Source: Humulus lupulus
Taxonomy: Eukaryota; Streptophyta; Magnoliopsida; Rosales; Cannabaceae
NCBI RefSeq assembly: GCF_963169125.1
Contig: NC_084795.1
Span: forward strand, 135,436,201 to 135,500,200
Length of the DNA: 64,000 nt
Reading direction: 5' to 3'
The notes under the pieces: generated by a model
What the model was told of the DNA's origin: nothing
The model's database searches: none
The model's input: only the letters and a program-made list of their open reading frames with translations
In this document: one piece after another, positions 1 to 10,976 of the stretch
Layout: each line of letters begins with the position of its first letter
How positions within the stretch are numbered: the stretch's first letter is position 1
Made by a program: the position numbers and the translations under genes

Positions 1-83
1 GAGTTTACAGGTTCTAAATTTGTTGATTTTGAATAATATTGATGTAATTTTGATTTGATATTTAGATTGATGGAGTTGATATA
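1..83. other. Flank upstream of element G
   Basis: Short AT-rich stretch before the inferred left LTR of element G. I see no coding potential, and the window starts too close to judge what it belongs to. Confidence 0.3.
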
Positions 84-833
84 TGTTGTACCCTAAAAAC
101 ACGAGCTCAACTATCTTGCTCGGGATACAGCTGGCATGTAATAAGTAAAGGATGCAATACTTCAGAGATGTTTTGTTAACTCCAGACCAAACAACTTGAG
201 GTTGTGTCACTGAGTCCGGATAGCCCAGAATCCTTCAGATCGTTTGAAGCGCAGATGACAGAGATCAAAGTATCCAATGTCCAGTGTCCAGATCACCTTC
301 ATTAAGCTCAAGTATTATCTAAGTCAATTTGTCCTTCTTCAGTTATACCAGTTCGAGAGTGGCATCTATCTTGAGGTGGTTCAAAGATGCACATGGAAGA
401 ATCCTTATAGACTCAGATCCCTAATATGTGCAAGAAATGCACACAATCGTTATATACATTTATTGATTGATGTGAATGGCAATAGGCTTAATTAGGGTAT
501 TTGTGTATCCATTAAATTGGAAAGTTACCCAATCTTGTATGCTACAATTTATAGTACGGTTACCCAATATTGTTCATCATAATTCCCTATAAATATGAAG
601 AGAGTTGGCAGTAAAAGGGATCGACATCTTCTATGCCAAAATTCTGCTGAAATTGTCATAAACAATTTCCTCAAGAGTTCCCAAACAAGAATAAGAGTGA
701 CTTGTGGACTAGGTGGATTTTCACCACTAAACCATGTAAAAACTTTGTGAGTTTATATTTACGGATTTTTAGCAAGCTTAATCTCTCTAAAGAAAATTTC
801 TTAATTCCCTATCGGCGAAAAATCGCGTCAACA
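84..833 (+). repeat. Left (5') LTR of element G
   Basis: Begins TGTTGTACCC and ends TCAACA, about 750 bp. A TATA-like CTATAAATA lies near 582. The leader wording (tgtggactagg, then ccatgtaaaaac) parallels the LTR of element E. Right after the end stands ATTGAGAGC, the 3' part of the primer-binding site used by B, E and F, as if the first 12 or so bases were deleted. No second LTR is in the window for comparison, so the borders rest on these similarities. Confidence 0.6.
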
Positions 834-890
834 GATTGAGAGCAAATTAGGCTTGAAATTTGTCAGAGAATATTCGACACAACAATCAAC

Positions 891-3101
891 ATGGTGGTAA
901 CTCGTTCCATGCACGACAATGAATCAAAGAGACCTGGCGACCATGAAGATTACCGTGCGATTGACCCAACTGGGGAGGGCACCTTTGTGCGTGGTCGTCC
1001 TGGAAAACATGTGAACCAGGACAATACTGGAAGTTTAGCTCCGCGCCCTCTGAACCCAACCCTTGGGTATCTGACTGCCATCAAAATGGAAAATTCCCAA
1101 TTAAGGAGCCACCTCTCCCAGGCTAACAGGTGAATAGATGAGATAATGGCTCGACTACCTACTCCTGCAACCGACTAGAATGTAGGAAGGAGACAAATTG
1201 GGTCCCACATATCTCGGTCCCACAGAAACAATCGACCCAACATGAGCCTTTCCATCAGAACAACAACACCGAGCTCTGTGCCTTTCGAATAAACTTCTAA
1301 AATTAACCCACCTGCTAATAATTGCAGTAATGAACAAGTGGCTCACACTCACAGAAATCAGCCTAGTCATGCAAGACGAGTTGAGAGCGCATTGAGAAGG
1401 GCGAAGGTCCCTGTGAATCCACCTGCACCTCAACCAACCGCTTAGGTGCAAAGAAATGACTTTGTGTTGCCACCAACTCGGGAAATTGGAGTAGACAATG
1501 GGAGAGCTAATCTAGTGCGTCCTGACGGGAAGCAAATTGCCTCGCCAATAAGGCACCCTCCATTGCCCACACGTCATCCAACACCCCATCGCCCACAGAG
1601 AAATGTTTCAGCTTGCGGGAATGAAAGGAGAAATTATGTATCCATAGAAGATACATATGTTCTGAGATATTGCAGGAAGAATCAGGCCCCATGACCTTAG
1701 CCGCAAGCAGTACGCTTTGCGAATGGTAGTTATTGGAGGAAGAGCCATCGTGGAGGAAGAACCAGGAGTGTACGCAACACACAATCCTAGAGACACAAGA
1801 GTGACCTGAGAAATTAATTAAGCTCTACCCAAAGATTGTGTTCCAATCCCCAGTTTGATCTGCACGACCATCTAAACATGCAAAGAAGACAGTCGACCCG
1901 TTACAATGATGTGAATTACGTTTAGACGGTGGGAGATCCGTCAATTGAACGTCTTGCTTAACCGAGCTTCGGCTTGGAGAGACAATAACATATATAATGC
2001 ACAAGATAGGATGGGAACTGGTAACCAGTTCCCAAATCACCTAGAGACAAAGGATCAAACCCTTGAGCGGCTGGCCTTGATGGAGAAACATATGAAGAGA
2101 CTTATGTCTGGAAAAATGCAGACGATTGTGATTCTGATGAGGAGCTTGAGCCATTTTCTCCTAATATCTCTGTAGCTCCCTATCCAGTTGGCTTCTGAAT
2201 GCCAAATATGCCAACATACGAAAGAACTACTGACCCGTCTAACCACGTTGGGACCTTCAACACTTTGATGATGGCCGATAACATTAATGCCGACTTGAGA
2301 CGTGTCTTGTTCACAACTACTTTGACATGACTGACCAAGTTATGGTTTAGCAAGTATAAGAAACACTCGATCACGTCCTGGAAAAAACTGTCCACCGAAT
2401 TCAAGAGGTAGTTCCGGGCTGCAAAGGAAGTTTGAGTTGAGGCTGACTCATTGGCCAACATTAAACAACAGCCCGGTGAATCCATGAAGGCCTACCTCAA
2501 TCGATTCACCAATATAGCAACACAAACTAGAGACGCTGACGATAGTACCAATCTCATGGCTATGAGGACAGGGATCATTGTGGGAGGAGAACTTTGGAAG
2601 GAAATCCAAAGGAAAGGAGTGAAGAGTATGGATGAGTTCTTGGCTTGAGCTCAGGAGTGGATTAACCTGGAAAAAGCAGAGTCTGCAGTCGCAGGAACCA
2701 GCCAGACCCCTATTAAGCCCGCTGGAGTGGGGATGGATTCTATAACAACTACTCAGCCTATGGCCCATAACAACCATACAAGAAATAATAAAGGAAAAGG
2801 GAATGGTGAGGGCGACCAGACTGAGTAAAAAAACAACAAACCCGGGGAGAAATACACTTCCATCTTTACCACGTATACTGACCTGACAGATATGCGAGAG
2901 CATATTTATCTGGCCAACTCTACCCGTCCTCCATGGAAGAAATCAGAGCCTATGAAGCACCAACGGGCAAAGAGAGATCCGACCAAATTTTGTTGCTTTC
3001 GTAACGAAATTGGCCATAATACTTACGATTGTTATCAATTAGAGGATGAGATCGAGACACTCACCCGAGCTAGACCATTAGCACAATATTCTTGGAATTG
3101 A
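891..3101 (+). pseudogene. gag: Element G gag (broken)
   Basis: Gag forms the nucleoprotein core of the particle. The reading starts at a MVVTRS methionine and survives about 80 codons before a stop. The retrotransposon-gag domain is recognisable again at 2451-2648 (LANIKQQPGESMKAYLNRF), and a knuckle of the form C-x2-x-x4-H-x4-C is at 2892-3101, followed by the LEDEIETL stretch typical of this lineage. Between these pieces the frame changes several times and stops are frequent, so no functional Gag can be made. Product identity is clear from the homologous order in element E; exact ends are uncertain. Confidence 0.75.
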
Positions 3102-3355
3102 GTAGCCCCTAATCAACCAGCAACGCAAAATCCGCAACCAGCTCAGGGAAACCAAATCAATCAATAAATAACTCTCCTAGCTTCTGGCAACTTGATCATC
3201 CCTCCTCCTGTTGAAGGAAGAGACATAGTCACCATTGTAGGTGGACCTCACCCAACATGTATAAGTAATGGAGCTCAAAAAAATATATCTAGGAGCTAAA
3301 TATTCATGAGGGCACAGTATTTACTCTGGAGCAGAGGTTATCTAAACAACAACGA

Positions 3356-3889
3356 TTGGATAAACAACCAATCATTTTTACAGAAGAAGACACTAGCCAT
3401 GTACAATGCCCTCATAATGATTTATTGGTGATAACCATTCAGCTTGCTAATCGGAGGATGAGAAGAATCTTGATTGATAATGGGAGCTCAGTGAATGTGC
3501 TATTTAGATCCACTCTTGAAAAAATGGGATTATCTGTAAACGACCTTAAGGCAACCTCACTGACTCTTTATAGATTTTCAGGACAAGGAATGGCAACAAT
3601 AGGAATGATCGAGCTCATTGTAACCTTGGGAGAAGAAGCACATGCTATTGCTAAAATTCTTGAGTTCATTGTAATTGACTACCCAACCGCTTACAACGCA
3701 ATCTTGGGGAGACCAGCGCTGATGGCGTTTGAGGCAATAAATTCTGTTAATCACTTGGCCATGAAGTTCCTTTCGCCCTCGGCGATATGCACTGTAAGAG
3801 GGGAACAAATAGCTACCAGGGAATGCTACAACATTTCCATGAATGGAAAATCACAACCCGGGCAGCAGGCCATTGTGGTAATTGAATAA
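3356..3889 (+). pseudogene. Element G aspartic protease segment
   Basis: A 177-codon open stretch holds the retroviral-type aspartic protease that would cleave the polyprotein. The active-site motif reads RILIDNGSSVNVLF, that is D-N-G in place of the usual D-T-G or D-S-G, and the second conserved block DYPTAYNAILGRP follows about 60 residues later. The same D-N-G variant is present in element E, so it is probably a sub-lineage trait rather than damage. The frame ends at 3889 and the linker to reverse transcriptase contains stops. Confidence 0.8.
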
Positions 3890-4243
3890 AATGAGTGGTC
3901 TCATGCAATGGAAATTGCTGAAGAGGCGGAAGAATCTCAGGAGACTGAGAATAAGGTCACCCAATCAGATGAAATCGATCCAAGAATAGGTGAAGATCGA
4001 TTTGAACTCGAGGCTCTAGGGGAGCTCAAAGAAATAATTCTCGACCCATAGACACCTTCGAGGGTGGTAATGATTGGGAAGAATCTAGGAGTTGAACAAA
4101 AGGAGTTGGTCGAGTTTCAGAGGAAAATTCTCGACGTCTTTGCTTGGTCTCACGAAGATATGGTGGGAATCAGTCCAAGTGTGATTATGCACACCTTAAA
4201 ATTTGACTAAAATATGCCTGCAAAACAACAAAAACAAAGGTAA

Positions 4244-4810
4244 TTGGGGAAGGAGAGAGGAGAAGCTTTAGAGGAAGAAGTAGCTCGCCTATTGAAATGT
4301 GGGTTCATTAGAGAAGCAAAATATCTGACCTGGATCGCTAACCCTGTTCTGGTTCCAAAGCCAAACAAAAAATGGAGGACCTACATTGACTTCTCAAACT
4401 TGAATAAAGCATGTCCAAAAGACTATTTCCCACTGCCAAATCAATTGGTTGATGCCACGGCTGACCACGAGCTCATGTCCTTTATGGACACATAAAATCG
4501 CAATGAACCCTGTAGACCAAGAGCACACCAACTTCATGAACAAACACAATGTATACTGCTACATAGATATGCCATTCATGCAAAAGAATGATGGTGCCAC
4601 GTATCAGAGCCTAGTCAACAAAATGTTCGTTGACCATATCGAGAAAAACATGGAAGTGTATGTCGGTGACATGCTTGCCAATAAAAAATTTCCAATAACC
4701 ATGTATTCGATTTGGAAATGTTTTGGAGTACTAAAAAAGTATCATATGAAGCTGAACCCCCAGAAGTGCACCTTCGGAGTCTCATCGGGGAAATTTCAGG
4801 GCTTTATAGT
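4244..4810 (+). pseudogene. Element G reverse transcriptase (broken)
   Basis: Two overlapping frames (4244-4495 and 4449-4823) give the fingers and palm of a gypsy reverse transcriptase: NPVLVPKPNKKW, NLNKACPKDYFPLP, then the palm. The catalytic YVDD box is changed to YVGD near 4660-4671, which removes one of the two essential aspartates, and a short deletion with a frameshift removes part of the FMDAYSGYNQI block at about 4485-4500. The last in-frame words (GKFQGFIV) lie at the insertion point of solo LTR H. Confidence 0.8.
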
Positions 4811-4846
4811 TGTAGAATCCTAGAATGTTTACTTAGCCTAGCTAGA

Positions 4847-5115
4847 TAGTGGTAGTGGTAGTGGTAGTGGTAATGGTAGTGGTAGTGGTAGTGGTAGTGG
4901 TAGTGGTAGTTGTAGTGGTAGTGGTAGTGGTGGTGGTAGTAGTGATGGTAGTAGTGATGGTAGCAGTAGCAGTAACAGTAGCAGTAGCAGTAGTGGTAGT
5001 GGTAGTGGTAGTGGTAGTGGTAGTGGTAGTGGTAGTGGTAGTAGTAGTAGTAGTAGTGGTAGTGGTAGTAGTAGTAGTGGTGGTGGTGGTGGTGGTGGTG
5101 GTGGTGGAGGTGGTG
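4847..5115 (+). repeat. GGTAGT/GGT microsatellite inside solo LTR H
   Basis: About 270 bp of tandem GGTAGT units, grading into GTA and GGT trinucleotides, with a few interruptions (aatggt, tagcagtaac). Translation of one frame gives an almost pure valine run, which is a by-product of the repeat and not a protein. It sits near the 5' end of the solo LTR. Confidence 0.95.
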
Positions 5116-6331
5116 TTAGTTACCGTGGATTTTGGTTCAAGTCGGGACTTAGTTGGAAACTCAAAGCAACAATTATGGATTTTATAAGTTCAACCTATAG
5201 TTTAAGAATATTAATTATAACATAAGCTTTGATTAATATTGCTGGTCTTAGAGATATTATTTATTATAACCTAAGGTTTAGATAGAACCATTAAGAGCAT
5301 GACACTTGTCATAATCATGATTATTAAGGAAATTAAGTATTTTGATGAATAGTTTTAATAAAAGAAAGATCTAGAAGCTCTAGAATCTTCCAGCAGCTGT
5401 TAGGATCATATAATGACTCAGTCAAAGTTGTTTATCCAATTCAAATTATGTTGAAAAATGAAAATACGTGTTTGATATATTTACGTATGCCGATATATCG
5501 TAGCATAGGAGTCGATATATCACCTACGAAAGATACAGAAAACACATCGACTTTGCACGAATGATCGAACAAGCCTCAGGAATACAGGGGGAGGTGATAT
5601 ATCGCCTCCATGAGTATAGTTTTGAAAGTTTGACTTTTTGAATTTTAAAAATACCCTTAACCACTTAGACCTGCCTTTGAACGATTTTGACCGAGTTCTG
5701 GGCGTTAGTTGAATGAAAATTTAAATCTTTTTCATTTTATAATCATTTATTTATTCAAATTAAAAGGGGTTAGTTTCACTCCTTGAACTCTATAAATAGG
5801 ACCTAGTGCTCAGTCATTTTCTTCATTCTTCAAGCATTTGATCAGAGTATCCAAGGTGCTAATGTTAGTATAGAGAGATACACTTAGGTTTTGGGTTAAA
5901 GCTTTTTCATTCTAAGCTTTTATAAACACTTGGGAAGTGAGAAATAGAGTGTTTTCGGTATTGAGTTTTAGATCAATCCATAAGGTCATTCAAGGTATTT
6001 TTATTCCTAAGTTCAGTTCTATATGGTTCTTTAGTTTTCTTTAGTTTCTTTTATTCAGATCCTAACTCTTATTATTGATTCTTGATTAGGTATTTAAGTT
6101 CTTGAAACTTATGTCCCTTCTTGGTAAGTTTCTTCTTGATGGTTTAGTTCCCATATTCATCTTTATTCTTAAAGGTTCTCACCCTTTTCTACTGTTGGTT
6201 TATAGGAGTTTCTAAATCTCGTTCTTGTTCTCAAATATCCTGGTTTTTGGTAAGGAAAATAAGATAGAATTTATATGCTTTTATGTTATGATATGTTTAT
6301 GTTATGATATATATGAATATGTCTTGTAGTC

Positions 6332-6468
6332 CTTGGGGCTTATAGTTGCTTAGCTAGTAAACCTCAATTCTTTTATGTCGCTTGAGGCTTATAGTTGCTT
6401 AGCTAGCAAACCCCAATGTTTTTTATGTTGCTTGGGGCTTATAGTCGCTTAAATAGCAAACCCAAAGA
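6332..6468 (+). repeat. Three tandem copies of a 49-50-bp unit in LTR H
   Basis: Units begin at about 6332, 6381 and 6431. Each reads CTTGGGGCTTATAGTTGCTT followed by AGCTAGCAAACC with minor changes. The array lies in the 3' half of the solo LTR; no coding role is visible. Confidence 0.85.
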
Positions 6469-6972
6469 TTACCATTTTTATGGGTTAAAGTTATGATATA
6501 TGTTTAATAGTATATGCTTATGATATAGTCTTATGTTTATGATTTATGTTATATGATTGTTAATAGATTTTTCCTTGCTGGGCATTAGGCTCACTTTTTT
6601 ATTTTTTTTTAGTGTGATGCAGGAAAATGATTATGGAGGCAGAATGATTCTTGGTAGCTTGGCTTGTGCGTTGAGGATGAATGGACTGAATGGACTACGT
6701 GTCGATCGAGGACGAAGTTATTTATTTTTAGTATTTTAAATTATATTTTCTTAATGTAATTCCACAATTAGCATTTAAAATTGTGTTTTATGTTTTGTAA
6801 ACAATGGGATCTCATACCCTATTACACTTTTATGTTATTGATACAATAATTATTTTAGAGTTTTAATAAATTTATGATTATTTCTTATGTATGTTTTCTC
6901 CAAAAGTAGTAGCTAAGTCTAGTAGTTTTTAATGGTCCAAGGTATTAGAAATAGTTGGGTCATTACAATAGT

Positions 6973-7474
6973 TAACTCGAGGTCTTTAGTAATGCCATCA
7001 CCCAGGTCGCGTAAATAAGTCTAGAGATTATCTGGAAAAGTCACGACCTTAAATTGGTTTGTGTCCAAGTCCACGGATAAATGCCTCCCCTTCTATAATT
7101 TGCTCACTGGGAACAGACGATTTGAACGGATAGAAGAATGCGAACAAGCATTTCAAGATCTGAAGACATATTTTGCCAAACCCCTCATTTGATCAAAATG
7201 GGTTGTTGGGGAATGTCTATACTTACACCTAGCAGTAACGGAGAACACGATTAGCGCTATGGTAGTTTGAGAAGAAGATCAAGCACAAAAACCAGTGTAC
7301 TACACAAGTAAGGGGATTTTGGGAGCTGAATCAAGATATCCTCTTATTGAGAAGCTTGTTTTCTACTTAATCTTGGCTTTGAGAAGTTGAGACCATATTT
7401 TTAGTCCCACACCATACATGTCTTAACCAATCAACCTTTAAGGCAGGTCTTGTAAAAACCTAAAGCATCGGGAC
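6973..7474 (+). pseudogene. Element G: RT connection and RNase H remnant
   Basis: After the solo LTR the polyprotein resumes with IVNSR and then stops-broken text matching the thumb/RNase H part of the Tat elements: a cysteine-free STDKC..F.NLL.GN block, FERIEECEQAFQDLK at about 7125-7160, and a degenerate LYLAVTE-like stretch near 7230. Several stops and indels prevent translation. It is truncated at 7474 by the LTR fragment I. Confidence 0.7.
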
Positions 7475-8019
7475 TGTAACGTCCCAAAAATGCTAATAGA
7501 GTTTAGTGCCTTAATGAGCGTGCCGGGAGGGCATAACTGGATATATATGTGATTAATTGATTAAATGCGTGACTCTGTGGCATGCATGATATATATGATA
7601 ATATTAGTATGATTATATGCATGTTTATGAGTATTAAATATGCATGTGGGCCCATTCTTGATAATTGGGGCATATTTTTAATATTAGCCATTCACAGGCA
7701 TAAATGTGATTATATGTGTGTAAAGGATTGAGACCATATTATTATGTGGATATATTTGCAGTATACAGTTCAAGGAGATCCTAGTGAGCGGATTGGCGGA
7801 ATAGTCACAATGGGGTCCAATACCCGGCTCGGAGCGAGCCTAGGGGTATTTTGGAAATTTTAATGTATATTTGGGGTTTATTGAGTAATGGGTAAATATT
7901 TGGAAATTAGTTGGGCATGACGGGATTAGTTGGCAATCGGTAGGATGACTTAAGGAATTAGCGGGAAATGGGGGGCAAATGACCATTATGCCCTTAAGGG
8001 AAATTAGGAGGATGTGTTA
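7475..8019 (+). repeat. LTR fragment I (chromovirus type), truncated by CACTA-like end J
   Basis: Starts TGTAACGTCCC within G's RNase H and shares with the LTRs of A, C and D the words cctt..agcgtgcc..gagggcata, gatatatttg and ccggctcggagcgagcctaggggta, in the + orientation. Only the first 545 bp are present before a TTA-flanked CACTG end. Its remaining part is not seen in the window. Confidence 0.65.
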
Positions 8020-8578
8020 CACTGCTACAAAAACACCCTTTTAGGACACTCACCTAGACGCGAGCCCTAATAACAACTCTTGGGCTTTTTAGGACTTGTG
8101 TTGTGAGTCCTAAAAACTAATAAGTGTCCTAAAAGTTTGAATATTTTTTTAACAAAAGTTCCTGAACTTTTTAGGACACTCATTGAGAGTCATTAAAAAC
8201 ATATTTTAGGACTCGCAATAAGTGTCCTAAAAACATATGTGGGTCCTAAAATCCCTGAATAGAAAATTTAAGTGTAATATTAGTGGTGACTTTTAAGGGC
8301 TCACTTTGGGTGTCCTAAAAGAGTATGAAGGGCTCCTAAAGCGTGTCCTAAAAACTTTTAAGTAAAAAATGACAAATAAATGAATAAATTAAAGATTTAT
8401 TTTAATAACTAAATTAAAAAAACAGATTTCTTTTACTTTGATTTTTTTAAAAAAGAAAGAAAATTTTATTTTATTTATTTGGGGTTATACCCGAATATTG
8501 TATTTAAAAAAAATATTTCTGACCTGAAACTAAAGTCTAAAACACACTAACCCTAAAATATGTTTCCGCCTTTCTCTT
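8020..8578 (+). mobile_element. J: CACTA-like transposon end with sub-terminal repeats
   Basis: Starts CACTGCTACAAAAAC after a TTA that could be half of a 3-bp duplication. Over the next 350 bp the words TTTTAGGAC, GTCCTAAAA and CTAAAAA recur many times in both orientations, the pattern of sub-terminal repeats bound by CACTA/En-Spm transposases. No transposase coding sequence is visible. Element A is inserted at 8578/8579, and J continues at 46695. The opposite terminus is not identified, so the size is unknown. Confidence 0.5.
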
Positions 8579-10941
8579 TGTAACACCCTACTTCCTTAGA
8601 GCCGTTATTAAGTGAGTTTTAAACGTACAATTAACTCGCTAATCGAGGTTTTAGGTTAAAAGTGTAACTAAACTGTAATAAAAGTAATATAACTTGAAAA
8701 TGTAATCATTCACTGAAATTATAGAGCGTTACACATTTGGGATCCAAAAATTACTGTATAGAAATATTTACAGCTCAAAAATATGATTAAAGTCGACTAA
8801 GCGACAAAATCCAGATTGAGACACAACATCTCCCAAAAATACCCCTGACTGTGGTAACTAGGCAGGCCAAACTTGTACACGTTGCTCCACACTCTTCATA
8901 CTCATGGTCGGTCAACCTTTCCCTTGCCCTTACCTGCACCATAGAGCACCCGTGAGCCGAAGTCCAGCAAGAAAACTCAACACAAGCAATCAACATATGC
9001 ATAACTATCAATTAGCATACAACATGCCACCAACAGGCTAAACACATAACGACCATGCCATCCCACGCGCTTTACGAGGCCCTGGGTTCGCGGTCTACAC
9101 TGTGAGGATGACTCAGGCATCCGAGAAGGGTCTCACCCAAGCAAATTTCACTCCGCGTGCTTAACGTCGCTGCCGGCCATTGCCGTACTCGGCCTTGCAA
9201 TCCACGTGCTTAAAGTGGTTCCCGACCCCTTGGCGTACCCGGCTCCCTGTCGTTCTCGGCTTTCGCCGTTCCCAGCCTTTGCCGTTCATTTACAAATATG
9301 CAACACATAGCATAAATTTAAAAAATACTAACAAATACAAACATAATCAATAGGGCAACACTCTGCAACACAATCACATAGGGTCGTGCCTTACAATACA
9401 AATTATAGGCCACGCCCTGCTCTACAGGTACAACAGTTTTCTTACCTATGTCCCGAGCTTCTTGAGCTCCGAAATCCTGAGCACAATCCTCTAACCCGAG
9501 CCTTGCTAAAACCTAGTCACAACACACAAGTAACACTCTCGTTACTAACCAATTCATATTTGTACCCCGGAACCAATCTCGTGCTCTCGGGACCTCCCGT
9601 TTCCCCACACAAGGTGGCGAAGGCGTCCTCCGAGCCCCCTGGGCCAAAACCCTAAAAACACAAAAATCCCACATCCTGAAAATGGCCTAGCGCCACGGCA
9701 CGGCCCTATATGGGCCACGACGCCTTGCAGGGCTCCCCTATTTTGATTCAACCCAGCGTCGCGGCACAGAAGAACAGAGCCGCGTCGCTCATATGTGAAT
9801 CCAGAAAACTGGGTTTTTCCTACCTTTTTTCCCGAGCCAAAACTCATCCAAATAAATACCAAAGTACACCCAAGTTCCAATTCAACCTAATACTTCAAAT
9901 AAACAGTATAACAACACATAAACACCAGAAACAAGCTCAAACATCCAACCTTGCTCAAATTCACCTAGTGGCTTAAAACTCCATAGAAACTTAAACCACA
10001 CCAGCAAATTCACTTAAGAAATCAATGAAACTCTTACCATAAGTAGGAATTTGACCCTGAGTTGCTTTCAAATCCAGTTCCAAGCTTAAATTTTCGAATT
10101 CCTAAGCTTAGGCTTCACAAAACTTCATCCCAAAATCCACCAAGCAAAACATGAATTCAACTCACCAAAACAACACTTCCAACAAAAATCAACAAAGAAC
10201 TGAATAGAAAACTTACCCTTGATCTTAACTAAGCCTCTGAACACTTGAATTTCTGGCCTAAGATCCTTTAAAATCAAGCACTGTGGAGAGAGAGAGAGAA
10301 AACCGAATGGGAGAGTGAGCTGAGAGAAATTGATCCTTTTCCTTCCTTTCCTCTATTTTGTCTAAGTGCCTCTAGAATCCCCAGCTCCCACTGAGTATAC
10401 AACTTGCCAAAATGACTGAATTCCCCCCTTAAGTTAGTTTAAGTCCTTAAATACCACCAAGGGTATTTTAGTCATTTGACTTATCCCGCTAAGTCCTCGA
10501 GTACATCTAAAAATCCCCGTTAATCCCGACATACTCAAATAATTACAAATTACTACCCGATACTTAATAAATTCCAAACTCATATTATATACCCAAAATA
10601 CCCCTAGGCTCCTCCCGAGCCAAGTATTTGACCCCGTTGTGACTTTCTAGCTACGCTGCTCCCTAGGACCGTCTCGTTTCGTGCATCACAAATATATCAC
10701 CACTCACGCGTGGTATCAATCTCAATATACACAAATATAGCATTTATGGCCCTCAGCGGGCTAAAATTACAAGTATGCCCCTAATAACCAAATGGGGCCC
10801 ACATGCATATCTAATTCACCTAAACATGCATTTCTAATCACATACTCATCAAATTCACATATTAACATAATAAATCAATTATTGCCCTCCAGGCATGCTA
10901 ATCAAGGCCCTAAGCCTTATTAAAAAATTTGGGACGCTATA
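8579..10941 (-). repeat. 3' (left) LTR of element A
   Basis: Uninterrupted copy, 2,363 bp. On the - strand it begins TATAGCGTCCC (TGTAGCGTCCC in the partner) and ends GGGTGTTACA. It contains a short GA microsatellite near 10280 and the block shared with C, D and H (ggtgcaggtaa .. ggctcac .. cttgctgg on the - strand) near 8930-8980. Long stretches match 27506-29599 and 32042-32259 in the split right LTR. Confidence 0.92.
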
Positions 10942-10958
10942 ACTATCCCCTCCTTACA
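10942..10958 (-). other. Polypurine tract of element A
   Basis: On the - strand the sequence just before the 3' LTR reads TGTAAGGAGGGGATAGT. Such a purine run primes plus-strand DNA synthesis in LTR elements, and its position fits the - orientation of A. Confidence 0.75.
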
Positions 10959-10976
10959 GAAATTTCATCCTCGAAA

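Larger units (their letters stand above)
4811..6967 (+). mobile_element. H: solo LTR with 5-bp target-site duplication ATAGT
   Basis: A 2,157-bp block starting TGTAGAATCC and ending GGTCATTACA is flanked by ATAGT at 4806-4810 and 6968-6972. It interrupts the reverse transcriptase of element G exactly between two pieces of the phrase GFIVNS. No coding sequence remains inside, so it is read as a solo LTR left after LTR-LTR recombination. It carries a TATA-like CTATAAATAGG near 5790 and a short block around 6575-6640 (CTTGCTGGGC, GGCTCAC, TGCAGG) that recurs in the LTRs of A, C and D, placing it with chromovirus-type long LTRs. Confidence 0.88.
84..7474 (+). mobile_element. Element G: decayed Tat-like Ty3/gypsy retrotransposon, split by solo LTR H
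   Basis: The order LTR, gag, zinc knuckle, protease, reverse transcriptase, RNase H is readable on the + strand but every frame is broken by stops and small indels. The Gag start (MVVTRS), the knuckle spacing and the RT wording (NLNKACPKDYFPLP) match the Tat-type elements B, E and F in this window. The RT reading is cut at 4810 by a 2,157-bp solo LTR and resumes at 6973 at the same codon region. The element ends at 7474, where another LTR begins in the middle of RNase H, so integrase and the 3' LTR are missing from this window. It is the oldest-looking element here and cannot move by itself. Confidence 0.85.

Noticed and set aside
4849..5187. 112-codon open frame, almost only valine
   Set aside because: Translation of the GGTAGT microsatellite; no start context, no other composition.
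84..7474. Endogenous pararetrovirus (caulimovirid) as the source of the RT segments
   Set aside because: The elements have LTRs, target-site duplications, polypurine tracts and integrase, and no movement-protein motif; gypsy retrotransposons explain everything.
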